A stretch of 64,000 bases of DNA from Nilaparvata lugens (lineage: Eukaryota; Arthropoda; Insecta; Hemiptera; Delphacidae), in assembly GCF_014356525.2 (NCBI RefSeq), contig NC_052518.1, forward strand, positions 101,552,767 to 101,616,766, given 5' to 3'. Numbering within the stretch: the first letter of the stretch is position 1; each line of letters begins with the position of its first letter. Shown piece by piece: positions 1-10,520 of the stretch. Position numbers and translations under genes: made by a program. Under the pieces are notes generated by a model that was not told where the DNA came from, made no database searches, and was given only the letters and a program-made list of their open reading frames with translations.

Positions 1-1
1 A

Positions 2-349
2 TCAAATTGTGTTGTGAATTAGATGAAAAACACTTGTTGATTTAATCCAATCAATTATTTTTTTTGTACTTGATTTAGTGATGCTATCTAAAATTAAATT
101 TTCGGGTAACAGGTTAATCAATTTATTTACTACATAGGGGAACTGTCTACGGCATACTTTTAGGTCTGTCCTGGAAACACGGTAATTTGATGGCGATCTG
201 AAATTGTAAGCTGGAAAGTATGGAGTGAAAGTATTTTTGGATCTATTGATATAAAGTATTAAATTTTTTATATAGAGTTGTCTCACTGTCAGAACCGGGA
301 ATTCTTCATAAAGTAAGTGACTTGGATATCGTCTAAATTGATCACTCAA
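2..349 (-). pseudogene. LINE (non-LTR retrotransposon) ORF2 C-terminal remnant
   Basis: A 115-codon open stretch has the layout of the extreme C-terminus of Jockey/CR1-type LINE reverse transcriptases. It has a 'LLYEEFPVLTVRQLYIKNL' segment and then 'FPYVVNKLINLLPENL' before a last helix ending in 'IIDWIK'. The RT palm itself is absent, so this is a 5'-truncated fragment or is cut by the window edge. A sister fragment with the same '[14 protein letters not shown]' motif lies at 29771-30004. No function is expected. The LINE assignment rests on recalled family pattern, not on a search. Confidence 0.6.
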
Positions 350-359
350 TTTGTGAGAA

Positions 360-960
360 TGATATGATATTATGTATTCTATGTTTACAGTATGCAGTAT
401 AAATGCGAAAAATTTATATAATTCAAGTCTTTATGTTTATAGGAATTATGATTAATCCAAAATCATAACATCAATAATATATTATTGATCAGACGTCATT
501 TTTTAATGATTCTACTATGTTGACAGTATATAGAATAATGCGAACAAGTCATAATATTCAAATCTTCATTTTGATAGGAAATAAAATTAATCCAAAACCA
601 TAACATCAATCATATTATATTGATCAGACGTAAACTTGTGAATGATTCTATGTTCATAATATATAGAATAAAATCACTTCACTTTTATGGGCTACTTTAT
701 TCAAATTAATAAAAACAATATAAAAACTTGTAGTACCATTTTATTAAAAACTTTAAAATATTTTAACGACTAGTTTCGACCTTTGGTCACTTTCAAGTTC
801 AAAATGATCAATGGTCGAAGCTAGTCGTTGAAATATTTTAAAGTTTTTAATAAAATGGGTACTACAAGTTTTTATATTGTTTTTATTATATAGAATAAAT
901 ATGCGAACAAGTCATAATATTCAAGTCCTTATGTTATTGGAAATATAATTCATAAGGAAT
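360..960. repeat. Tandem repeat, about 136-bp unit, interrupted by a foldback element
   Basis: The motifs TAACATCAAT (466 and 601), GATCAGACGT (487 and 622) and TGCGAA (about 402, 540 and 903) recur with a spacing of about 135-138 bp once the 215-bp foldback insertion is removed. At least three diverged AT-rich units are visible. No coding potential is seen. Confidence 0.7.
673..887. mobile_element. Foldback MITE, copy 1
   Basis: Two arms of about 80 bp are inverted copies. The left arm contains AAAACTTGTAGTACC and the right arm GGTACTACAAGTTTT, joined by a short centre around 'TTTCGACCTTTGGTCA'. The 12-bp sequence ATATAGAATAAA occurs at both flanks (661-672 and 888-899), as expected of a target duplication, and the insertion splits the 136-bp tandem array. 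A second copy is at 36972-37185. Confidence 0.8.
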
Positions 961-2010
961 AATAAATAGGTTGATTTCCTCAAACCAATACGAATGCTCC
1001 CGCTAAGGCAAGCAATGAACTACAGTAAGTTTAAATTTTCATGGCCAGATTAGTAAAGTAATTTAGTTATTTTGAGAAAATAAATCAAGTCACCAAATTA
1101 GAGTAAATGTAAACAGGCAATTGATGGAGTATTAAAAATACTAGATGCAGGCAGTAGAAAACTAAATAAATGTTGTACATTTTATAAAAAATTGAAGATA
1201 TGCACCTAATGACAACAATAATAACACTGAAAATCGTGATAGTATTGATCTCATAAATATTAAGAGAGTAGTACTTGACTTTCTTATTTGTATGGACAAC
1301 CTCTGAGTCTGCTCCACACACAGACATTTTAGCTGATGACTGATGTAGCAGTTATCATGCATATGTTCAAACGACAAATGAAGATAATTTGATTTGACAG
1401 AACCTAGTTTCAGAAAGTAAATTTCTTACTCTTAATAAAATGTACTCCAGACAGATCTCATGACGAATGATGGGCAAGTCTCGTTTGCCCTACGAACTGT
1501 TTTGATGAATTAATTATCAATAACTGAGAATATTAATGAATGAGAAAATTACATAGTCTAAATTTTCATTGTCCCTGTACTTGAAAAAATGTAAGAGTAA
1601 CGGGATATGTGTGTTATATAATATTACCGTGACCTTATATATAAAGTTGGACCGTGACCTTTTATACCCAAGATGAAGAAGGATTTAAAACCACAGCAGC
1701 TGTCCTTTTGTTTAAGCAAGTTTTCTAAATGTTGAATATTGGTAAACTATCCGAATTGATGTAGAATCCAATTTGTTGAAAATTGCAAGAATCTTTTGGA
1801 AATCGGTGCAACTCTTCAATTTTTTGAAAATTGGAGTAGCATTCCAAATTCAACGAGAAATGGAACACTTTCCAATTTTGTGCAAATTGGAGCACCCATG
1901 CTTATCAGTCAGTCATACAAGACAATAGTTTTGCGTGCAATAACTGTCGGGCAGAAAGAAGTGTTATCAATTCCAGTTTAAAGATAAGTCTAAATGTAAT
2001 CAGCAGTTAC
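961..2010. other. AT-rich, no gene recognised
   Basis: Presumed Cyclin T intron or gene interior on the minus strand. I looked for the next cyclin-box exon (the segment beginning like VEEQPRKLEHV) and did not find it. Small ORFs here have no recognisable features. Confidence 0.4.
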
Positions 2011-2130
2011 CTTAGCTGCAAGAAGTATGGCAGCCGCTGACACAGACGAGTGATGAAAGTGTGTAAACGAGTGGAACATATAGAACCGGTGCATGTACAC
2101 AATCGCTGTATTTGTGCACTGCTGAGTCAC
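2011..2130 (-). CDS. CycT: Cyclin T exon, middle of first cyclin fold
   Basis: 120 nt, 40 codons, phase 0 at both ends. The acceptor is TTTGCAG before 2130 and the donor is AAG|GTAACT at 2010. It encodes the helix-rich block with [19 protein letters not shown]. It is shorter than the track's ORF cut-off and was found by reading the minus strand. Confidence 0.9.
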
Positions 2131-4963
2131 CTGCAAATTACAAAAACATCATGCTAAATACTGCCATACATCCACTTTTAGACATACATGCGATTCCATT
2201 GGATAAAAGAATTGAATTATATTCATAAAACTAAAATCCTCATCTCAAAAAATTGAAGATTCTGATTGAAAAATGCCAATAACTTGTAAATCTGTAAATT
2301 CTCTCATTTCCTTTTTTCTTCACTCGACTAGTAGCTGATTTTTCAAATTACTTGGAAACTTGTAAAAAAGTAAGTGCTCAATTGTACGATCTGCTGTTGG
2401 TTGTTTGTTGGTCTATGAATCTAATGGCAACGAAAGTTTCGTTATTCAGGACAGTCACAAACTTAATGCTTCACCGCTGCGAAGCAACGAAACCTGATGT
2501 TAGTCCCTGCTGTATCGAAATTGCAACAATATTTTTCGTTGCTATACAGTGAAAAATGTACGATTAAACTTGGCTGGCCTTAGTAAGGTTCTTAGTTGAT
2601 TAATTAAATTTGATACATAGTTGATTTTCCAAGTTATTTGACAATCTCTTGAAGAACCTAAGAGCTCTAAAGAATGTACTGCAGTTTATAGGACATTGTT
2701 CTATGAATATAATTAATAAATGATGATGACAATTTAGTGACAGGAGACATCCTTGGTAAAAATATAGACGACTATTAGTAGGGGCATTCACAATGTTGTG
2801 TCAACAAGCTCAACTGTTATTTGATAAGTTGGTATGGTGAACACAACAACTTACAACACCAACAGCACTGAAAAACCGTACTAGTATGAAAAACCGTTAC
2901 TAGTAGACTACTGAAAAACCGTTACCAGTTAATTACAATAGGTACCGTTCCGAACGGCAACTAATGTTAATTGATGATTATAACCTTAGATTTGGTATGA
3001 AAAAATGCAAGTTAGGTATAGAAATTGGAAATAGTTATTTGTGCAACTAGTGCGCAAAGTGACAGTTTGCTGCACCGAAAGAAACGTTTACGCCCGAGCC
3101 GTAGGCGAGGGCGGAATGGTTTCTTGAGTGCAGCAGAGGAACTTTGCGCACGTATTTCACATTAAGTTTTTCCTACAGTTACCATTGAATATGAAACGTG
3201 GGTAATTATGGGTAAAATTGCCTGAATAATGTAGTAGTGTTTGAATGAAGAGGCGGCTGTGTGCTGAATGTGGTGGCTGTCGGCTGTCGCTGTCATCCAC
3301 TGTTGTCCTTGGTTATAATATATAATGTAATAATTTGCGCGTTGTGCTTCGTTGCACCTCTGCTCACTATAGCAGCCCAGTCACTGTTACCAACTTCATT
3401 TTGATTTTGCTGCACTGTTGCTCCATATAACCTACTAAGTATTTTGCGTTGCCATGTTGCAAATCTGGAGTGCAGAAAAATTTTTCCCGCACTAGAGCGG
3501 AAAAGTGATTCTTTGCGTTCTGTAATCAGTGCAGCAATGGCCACTTTTCAAGGTAACTGTAGGAAAAGAATATGACCGCCGTTTTTACTGGAGTTAAGGG
3601 TCTCAAACCTGCGTTATCTTCATCATCAGTTGTTGATTTCTTTTTTCAGTTAAAATATACTACTGCTATGTCGAGTCAACACTATGTTAGTATTTTATAG
3701 TCTGAATAGAATAGATTGAGGCTTCAACTTCAAGTCGATTGAATATCGCCGTTACTGGATAGTGTGTAATTGCATATACTACTAATTGTGTAATTAGACC
3801 CATTATCTTTTGAGCAGAAAATCGTGATGTGGAGTGAACAGTGACTTTTTTTTTCTTTTTTTTCAAATCAAATCAAATCAAATCATTTATTTCGCCATTT
3901 AAAAAAACAATCACAAATAAAGAGCAAATCAAATATGATGAACAATAAATTTAAACAAAATACAAGGGTTAACTTGAAAATAAGAAAATAATAATACAAA
4001 ATCATAAATATCTCTTTACGTATATATATATATATAATTTACGTATTATATATGGCATCCAGCAAAAGAATAAACTTTGCCCGCTGGTGACCGTTGCAAA
4101 TAGAAAATAGTATAATAATATTTAAAAAAAATCCTCATCATTGAGTCATTTCTGAGAATGAAGAAAAGAGAAAAGTAAATAAATTATAAGGGATACAATA
4201 AATTTTAATTTAAATAAGGTTTTCTATTGAAGTGAAATAGTTTGCAATTATCCAATTTTTTATATCATTACTGGTATCTCTAGTTATATGTGTTAAATTA
4301 GAAGGTAATATATTTATAAACTTGCTGCTTAAATATATCAACAGTCTCTTAACTAGTGTAAATTTTGCATAATAAACTTCGTATTTATTGATAGTATTTG
4401 GTCTAAAATTATAATGAGATTCATTTATCATAAAAAAATTGTCTTTATACTTAATAATATATTTTGTTAAGATATTTTATTATCAATCTTAATTTGGGAG
4501 TGATATCTCCTGTTTTTTTTCTCTCACTATATCATTTTTATTATAAGTGATGTTTTACAAATAAATCTACAACGGTATGTTACTATACTATTAGTCAAAG
4601 ATTTTGAATAGCCTTATTCAATGAATTGAAAGACAATGAATTACATGTTCAATGGAACCCCCATTGACTATTATTAAATGAATTTGTAATAGTAAATGAT
4701 AAGTGGGCTACCTGCAAGCGATGTCCCATATCCTGTATGAAGTTGGCGGCCTGCTGACGGCAGGAGAGCTCGTTATCGGGCGTGTAGCCGAGCCGAATGC
4801 TGGGAGTGTTGTTGAGCTGCTCCTTCGTAAAGTACCAGCGGTCCTCGGGCGACGGGCGCGACATCTGGACTGCGGCTGGCGACTGCTCGGCGCTTCGGCG
4901 ACTGCTCCGCGACTGCGGCAAGGCATTGGCTGCTGGGCGATACAGCGATACAGCTTCGATCAT
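2011..4963 (-). CDS. CycT: Cyclin T, N-terminal part (two exons; gene continues beyond the left edge)
   Basis: Cyclin T is the regulatory subunit of P-TEFb. It binds Cdk9 in the nucleus, and the complex phosphorylates the RNA polymerase II C-terminal domain to release paused polymerase. The first recognised exon encodes RWYFTKEQL, then [17 protein letters not shown], the hallmark start of the Cyclin T cyclin box. The next exon encodes [11 protein letters not shown] and ends AAAILLAAK. The junction is phase 0 (...RLQ | VTQQC...) with AG/GT sites on both sides. Two starts are possible: ATG at 4864-4862 ([12 protein letters not shown]..., closest to the short N-terminus usual in the family) or ATG at 4963-4961, adding 33 residues. 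The frame stays open to the acceptor at 4978, so an upstream exon is also possible. The intron of about 2.6 kb holds a hairpin repeat and a LINE tail. The remaining cyclin box and the C-terminal half lie outside the window. Confidence 0.9.
3045..3566 (-). repeat. Dispersed hairpin-containing repeat, copy A (inverted)
   Basis: The same family occurs at 24164-24835 (partly deleted) and 42668-43198. One part is bounded by the inverted pair TTTTCCTACAGTTAC / GTAACTGTAGGAAAA. The other part is a strong hairpin (3050-3151) with arms GTGCGCAAAGT...GCTGCAC and GTGCAGC...ACTTTGCGCAC around a GC-rich apex. An open stretch at 3293-3544 ([17 protein letters not shown]...) is shared with copy C but frameshifts there, so I treat it as non-coding. 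The copy lies within the Cyclin T intron. Confidence 0.8.
3840..4460 (-). mobile_element. LINE 3' end with ATTTG-type tail
   Basis: On the minus strand an ORF remnant (4431-4210) encodes '[21 protein letters not shown]', the LINE C-terminal pattern. It is followed by an AT-rich 3' UTR and a terminal microsatellite of repeated GATTT/ATTTG units (about 3866-3890). This is the usual structure of a 5'-truncated LINE insertion. It lies in the Cyclin T intron. Confidence 0.65.
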
Positions 4964-4977
4964 TAGCGTTGCGGGGC
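4712..4977 (-). CDS. CycT: Cyclin T first recognised exon
   Basis: The acceptor is TTTGTTTGCAG ending at 4978 and the donor is CAG|GTAGCC at 4711. The exon is GC-rich, unlike its surroundings. It carries the start codon or codons and encodes through QDMGHRLQ. Part of 4865-4977 may be 5' UTR if the downstream ATG is used. Confidence 0.85.
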
Positions 4978-5540
4978 CTGCAAACAAACCACACAACCCA
5001 TTAACATCACACCAAACACAGCTTATTCATTTGTAACAATACGTACGCTTAACACTTGCTAACAAGTACCAAATACACAATTAGTACACTTACGGAAAGG
5101 ATCAACAGGCTCAAGCCCAAAAATGATATTTCTATTTATACAACATTCTATTAGACAAGTATCCATAATAATTCAATGTAAAACGCATATATAGGTAATT
5201 GACTGTGATATCATCAGTCAGAATCAATTTAGCATCAATATTGATAGTATTGCAAATCAAATCAAGACAGAACTTAATGACAGAAATTTACAATAATACA
5301 ACTACAAAGCGATAAATACGCATCAAGCTGGTAGGTTACCCGGATGTCATTCGGTCAAAACCGATTTCCATTAACAATCAGCCTACAAGGACTACTTTAC
5401 ATTTTGTGGACATAACCACTTTCAAATAAGGTTAGGGTACTAGAATAACGCCAACAAAACCTTCAAAATCTACACCACAGTTCCATTAAATTCTTCATTG
5501 GGTTAGTAGGCTACACCCTTTAATAGAAGCTCTACATTCT
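4978..5540. other. Upstream of Cyclin T; no gene recognised
   Basis: AT-rich sequence. A piece near 5095-5140 (AAAGGATCAACAGGCTCAAG) resembles the LINE 3'-UTR hairpin sequence seen at 14197-14240. No promoter element can be supported. Confidence 0.3.
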
Positions 5541-5712
5541 AAAGGTGCGTAAAGATATACGCGCCGCGAACATGAGCAATTCACTTTTAATCAGCTGATT
5601 ATAGGTATCTGTATTTTTACAGAAACGATAAGATACGGATATAAAAAGCTTGGCATCAGCTGATTAAAAGTGAATTGCTCATGTTCGCGGCGCGTAAATC
5701 TGTACGCACCTT
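5541..5712. mobile_element. Foldback MITE with 57-bp arms
   Basis: The left arm (AAGGTGCGTA...CGCGCCGCGAACATGAGC...) is repeated inverted at the right end (...GCTCATGTTCGCGGCGCG...TACGCACCTTA). The arms are nearly perfect over roughly 57 bp, separated by about 55 bp. A single-arm remnant of the same family is at about 48818-48851. Confidence 0.85.
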
Positions 5713-6715
5713 AATAGATTTCAAGTTCTGCTAGGTAGAAAGATAATAGCATTGGCTATTATGGAGGGCTCTTACATAAGCAGACTAAAAATATAATAAT
5801 ATTCCCTCAAGAACTATTGCATTTTTCTCAACAACAGATCAAAAATTCATTGGAAAGCAGGGCCTGAAAACTGAACTGATCAATGTAATAGTAAACAAAT
5901 CCAAATTAAAAATTCCCATATCAGTCTAAAAATTTGAGCTTTCACATTGAATATATCCAGTAACATGGTTTTGCATGAGAAATTCTCAGTTTCGACCGAA
6001 TCAATAATATTTGGTCGACGGAAAGTTAATAACTCAAATTTTTCTCTTCATATGTTAGGCCTTTATAAAATCATAAACCTTCATGATTAGTCATATGATC
6101 AGCAAAAGTATAATCTAACAACAGAGTTGTTACCTTGCAATACACTAGTACCAAAGACATGAGTGAAAGAAGATTGTGTTGAACCATGTAAAAAATATCA
6201 GAAATATTTCCTATCAATAACTTGAACCGTAAACAAGTTTAAACAGAATTGAGACATACAGTTCTGAATATATTATCTGAGAATGCTGTTGAAAACAAGC
6301 GTAATTGACAACAAGCATATAGGATGTGAAATAGCAAATCTTGAATAACTATCCATCCAATTTATATGAAAAGCAAATTACAAATAATAAATAATAAACT
6401 TATAAATAAAACCCAGAACTCTAAAATATAACTTAATAAAACAGTGAACTGACACAAACCACACCCTGATAGACGGTAAACTTGAAAACTAGACTCCGGT
6501 AAACTTGAAAACTTTTTAAAATGTTTTGAATAATACGTCAAGGACTGTATCTATGTACAGACAGTCCGTTAGAGGGCAGGTAGATCGCCTACGTCACTAG
6601 ACGACTAGTACACACGTACGTACAGATTCGTGAGAACAGTCGTGTGGACACACGCCTCGGCATCCATTGTACGTCCATCTGTACGCGTCCACGCATGCCT
6701 CGGCACTCAAAAAGC
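5713..6715. other. No feature recognised
   Basis: AT-rich, with no gene seen. The stretch 6540-6700 is locally GC-richer and contains short repeated CGTACGTAC and CACACG motifs, but nothing I can name. Confidence 0.3.
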
Positions 6716-7476
6716 TATAGGTCCACGTTCTAATGGCAATGAAGAAAGATAGGAGAACAACGTTGCCGATCCTCTGTCTTGCCAATGCCTTCTATAGACG
6801 GTAGCTGATACAGGTTTATTGATGTATTATTAATTGTTCACTCTCGTTTAAATAATCAATTATATTTTATCAATCAAGAAATTATATTTTTCAATAATTT
6901 CATAATTAATTTTCAAATTTTTTTTAACATCTTTATTGCCCATAAAAAACAAAATACAAAATAAAAACTTACAAAAGAAATATTCTAGATTATAATATTA
7001 TGCTATTTTACAAATAAATTAAAATTACATGGCACCACCCAGCAAGGGCAAAACCCTGACCGCTGAGTGAGAGTATCAGCTGTTTAGACAATATAAAAAT
7101 TTATCATTTACTAATAATCAAAGCTACAAAAAATCGAAGTTAACAATAAATTACTAGTAACTATGAATATTTGACTGATGTCGAAGAAAAATTTTTGTAT
7201 CACCCACTTATTTATCTGTTCCATCCTCTGTCTACCCCTATTAGAAAGAGATTCTGACAATGCATTTGGCATGATATTTATTATTTTTGAGCTAAGATAC
7301 CCCAATTTAGATGAAATATTTTGTTTATTAATTATCAATTCTGCATTATTAGGAGTCAATCTGGCAACAGAACAAGACGAGAAAGAGATAGCACTCTCCG
7401 CTTTGTTGAATGATAGACAAGGATAGCAATACAATTGCTCGTCAAACACTGTCATTATAACGTGGACCTCACTATA
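6716..7476 (-). mobile_element. MITE family M1 (ends like GTGAGGTCCACGTTATAA), with inserted LINE fragment
   Basis: Terminal inverted ends: CTATAGGTCCACGTTCTAATGG at the left and CATTATAACGTGGACC followed by TCACTATA at the right. The internal sequence matches copies at 44934-45323 and 49194-49562 read in reverse, up to about 6918 and again from about 7309. The 390 bp between is foreign LINE sequence. The 7111-7455 minus ORF is therefore a MITE-LINE chimera, not a gene. Confidence 0.85.
6919..7308 (-). mobile_element. 5'-truncated LINE fragment inside the M1 MITE
   Basis: Read on the minus strand, the fragment enters at 'KLGYLSSKIINIMPNALSE' and 'RMEQINKWVI' (the LINE C-terminal pattern), continues through an AT-rich 3' UTR and ends in a poly-A-like run at about 6919-6928. 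Its borders are defined by comparison with uninterrupted M1 copies. Confidence 0.7.
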
Positions 7477-7617
7477 ATATAAAATGAATGATGAATGAAT
7501 TATAATAAAATAGAAAAATGAAAAATAATATTTCCTAGCTATTTGCAGTGCTATGGCATGTCTTCTATTAGCAATGTGTGTTGTTTTTTAAAAAGATTCT
7601 ATTGCATTGTCCTCTAC

Positions 7618-7680
7618 AGCAGGGGTGCCCAGCCCCCCCAAGGGCAATGGCGCATGCCCCCCCCCCAAAGTACCCCAATT
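7618..7680. mobile_element. Possible hAT-type transposon end
   Basis: The sequence CTACAGCAGGGGTGCCCAGCC resembles the CAGGGGTGCCCA terminus of hAT elements and is followed by C-rich sequence. No matching second end was found, so this is a tentative remnant. Confidence 0.3.
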
Positions 7681-7894
7681 CCCAACCCTTTCGTTTTTAA
7701 CATTAGTCAGTGTGTGACAATAAAATTCACATCTTACAATAATAATAAATATCATCTAATAATATAATTGATAATTCTTTATTGCAAAAGAACATTGCAT
7801 AGCAATTTTAGTACCTAAACATTCATACAAATTTGGAACGATTTTATTCATACAATATATAATGTCGGCAAGTTTAGGTATTCTAAATCCTATA

Positions 7895-8165
7895 CTATTA
7901 AACGAGCAATTTCTGTTTAAATGTTTATATGTTTGTATTCCAACGGATCTCGAAAACGGCTCTAACGATTCTCACGAAATTCAGAACATAGTAGGTTTAT
8001 AATATAAAAATTCGATTGCACTAGGTCTCATCCCTGGGGAAACTCGCTGAAGGACATTAAAAGAATTTATCCATCCTTGGAAAAACAGCTGATAATTTCG
8101 TCATCTGTTGATGATGGAAGTGAGTGAGCGAGTGCATGTGTGTGGGACTGAGACAAAATTATGAC
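7895..8165 (-). mobile_element. H1 Helitron-like repeat, truncated inverted copy
   Basis: It begins CTATACTATTAAACGAGC and runs through 'GGATCTCGAAAACGGCTC', 'ATAGTAGGTTTATAATA' and 'GAAGGACATTAAAAG'. These are the reverse of the right halves of the repeats at 17638-18412 and 59562-60315. The other half is absent. Confidence 0.7.
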
Positions 8166-8204
8166 TCAGCTGTTGAACTTTTGTACTTAATTCAATCAGG
8201 TACT

Positions 8205-8350
8205 TAGTGGCAGTTGTATAAAAGCCGGTTAAATTTTAATCCTGATTAATTCCAGTAGAACCAATCAGATAAGATATCTTTTTGAGATGGTCTTCTGTGA
8301 TTTGGTTCATGTGGAATTAATCAGGATTAAAATTTAACATGCTTTTGTGA
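8205..8350. mobile_element. Foldback MITE family F2, copy 1
   Basis: The inverted arms 'GCCGGTTAAATTTTAATCC' and 'GGATTAAAATTTAACATGC' flank a centre with paired ACCAATCAGA/TTTGGTTC motifs. A better-preserved copy is at 15285-15438. Confidence 0.8.
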
Positions 8351-8644
8351 GAGAAATTTTTGCATTCCTCTGCGAATTAATCTCAATCCACTATGATTAG
8401 ATAGAACCTTCCTGTATGAACTATGAATATTTATTATAATTTCTTCTTTCGTAATAATTTTTATATGCTTTTGTAGGTACTCCAGAGCGGAGCTCGGTGC
8501 CCCGATATTGACCATAAATTGGAACAGGTTGTCACTGATGTTGTGTTGTTGGTAGTATTTACTTTTTAATATTACAGGAGTAAATAACACAAGTCGAACA
8601 ACATGTAACTTCAAATTATTTGGTTTTTGAAATAAAGATTTCAT
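8327..8644 (-). other. Unassigned 105-codon open stretch
   Basis: An open frame (MKSLFQKPNNLKLHVV...RRGMQKFLSQKHVKF) overlaps the F2 foldback at its end. I do not recognise the protein. It is longer than most chance ORFs in this AT-rich DNA and has a plausible basic C-terminus. The overlap with a MITE makes a transposon-derived or fortuitous origin more likely than a host gene. Confidence 0.2.
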
Positions 8645-8699
8645 CTGAACAAGTACATTTTGTAAATTCTATCTATTAATACCAACAACACAACAGTCT

Positions 8700-9185
8700 T
8701 CCTTCGCAAATTTAGAGTATTCTAAAAATTGAACAATTCCAAGTATGAGGAACGGAATAGCGAAGGTCGAATGAAATACTGATTATTGTGAAAACACTTC
8801 AGGTTAGTCTTGCTTTATGAAAACATTGATCAAGTAAAAGAGACGCTTTCTACGTTTACATTTTGAGCCGTATCTATCGCCCACGGATTAGGGCGTGTCA
8901 TTTTTTTACGTATTCTCTTTCACTCTATCTATCTCTCTCTTTTTCTTCCAGTCCTAAGATTAGAGGATGTTGATCCGCCTTAAGATTAAGAAAGAGGGTT
9001 TGGTTAGGAGAATGAGAGGGGGAACTGGCTCAGTCGGAAGTTGTTCTCTTCGTTGTATTGAGGATGCTCGCTTGTTCGCGCTTATTCGTTGTTCCCTTTG
9101 ATACACGCCACCACCAAAATGTTTGGCATCATGGAACAATCCAAGTTGGCGGCCAAAAATCTGATTTCAAGAGTTTGAAGCTATA
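8700..9185. other. No feature recognised
   Basis: Mixed sequence with a pyrimidine-rich stretch (about 8910-8950). No gene or repeat can be named. Confidence 0.3.
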
Positions 9186-9189
9186 TTCA

Positions 9190-10520
9190 CCATAGTAAAA
9201 GTTGTTGGAATTAGATAAATCTTTCGGATATTGTAGTATGATTATTCTGGAGCTTCCAGGAACTGAATCGATCCGATATCCTAGACATTATTGGAATTTC
9301 AGACGATTTCTTGAAAATCGACATATTTTTGCCGCCATCTTGTTTTTTTATGATGACAAACATTTTTAAGATTGCCACCATGGATAATCTCTTTCTACAC
9401 ATCATTACAAAGAGATTGATACCATTCCCAAGTCTATACCTTCAAGGAGTCATGAGTTACACGGTTTTCTAATTGTTGGGATTGCCATTTGGTGAAAAAG
9501 CGTGTTTTCCGCTGCAAACAGTACTTTTCTATCGTTTTCCGATGACTCTCCAGCCGTGGAATATGGTCTTACAGCCTCCAACCAGATGCCATTTCCAAGC
9601 TTTGGAGATATTCTAAAACACTGTACCAATAACACTAGTGTATGTCTACTGCGAATACATTTACAGAGTGGAAAGTGAAATATTGTCCCCGAAAAATGTA
9701 TGTTTCAAGTTTTTGAAGTTGAATTAATCATGAAAAGAGTGGTCGAAATGAGACGATTCTCTCGAACATCATAGTTTGGTTAATTCTAAACACTTTGGTG
9801 ATGAAACCAATCCGATATCTCTCACAATAACTGAATAGGAAGCGATATAAAAATTTCTGTCAATAATTTACCGCCATTTTGAATTTTCCAATGATGTCAA
9901 ATATTTTCGTTGTTTCCATCATCAATATTCTTATTCTTCTTGTTGTAACGAAGAGATTGAGACCATTTGCAAGTATTTATCTTGAAGTAGTAAAAATCGA
10001 TTTTATAGTTTTAGCTTGTTACCTCATGCGTATGGAAAAACGCACCTCATGCAGGGTTTTCTTTGGAGGGCGCTGGAGAACTCATTTTTTGACGTACAGC
10101 GCATGAAGATATATCGTTCTAAAGTTGAAAAACGCTCTAAATTTCATAGATTTAAAATTTCTCTGTATCTTTTGCACAAAAAAAGTTATAATGGAATGAA
10201 ATTTGAGAAAAATTGGAAAAAAGTTTTTTTTGGGCTTTTGAAGGTTATAACTAAAAAATATGCGTTTTAGAGGAAAGTTTTATAAAACAAAAATTGTAGA
10301 GAAAGATTTTAAAATATTTTCTTATAAAAAACGGTTGAATATCTTACACGGTTATCGAAATACAAGCGATATAACAAAACCCTGAAAATTTTGGCGGCTA
10401 TCTTGTTTCCGAGGTGTTTGCCTGTGATTTCGACTTATTATCATCACGATCCTTATTATGCTAGACCTAACGAAGAAATTGAGACATCTTCCACGGCTGT
10501 TACTCAAAAATGACCACGGA
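9190..10520. repeat. Degenerate long tandem repeat, roughly 500-580 bp period
   Basis: The phrase 'GCCGCCATCTTG/TTTACCGCCATTTTG' followed by 'ATGATG', 'CATCAT' and 'AAGAGATTGATACCATT' recurs near 9335-9440, 9870-9965 and 10395-10480, with the 'CCGATATC' motif ahead of it. This suggests three diverged units. The ORFs inside are not conserved between units. Confidence 0.45.

Noticed and set aside
1..2010. Third Cyclin T exon.
   Set aside because: No minus-strand segment reads like the next cyclin-box block; it is probably left of the window.
3293..3544. Shared [20 protein letters not shown]... in two repeat copies.
   Set aside because: The frame breaks in the second copy and in the third only the start remains, so conservation is that of the DNA repeat and not of a protein.
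4703..5036. Plus-strand and other-frame ORFs over the Cyclin T exon.
   Set aside because: Shadows of the GC-rich minus-strand exon.
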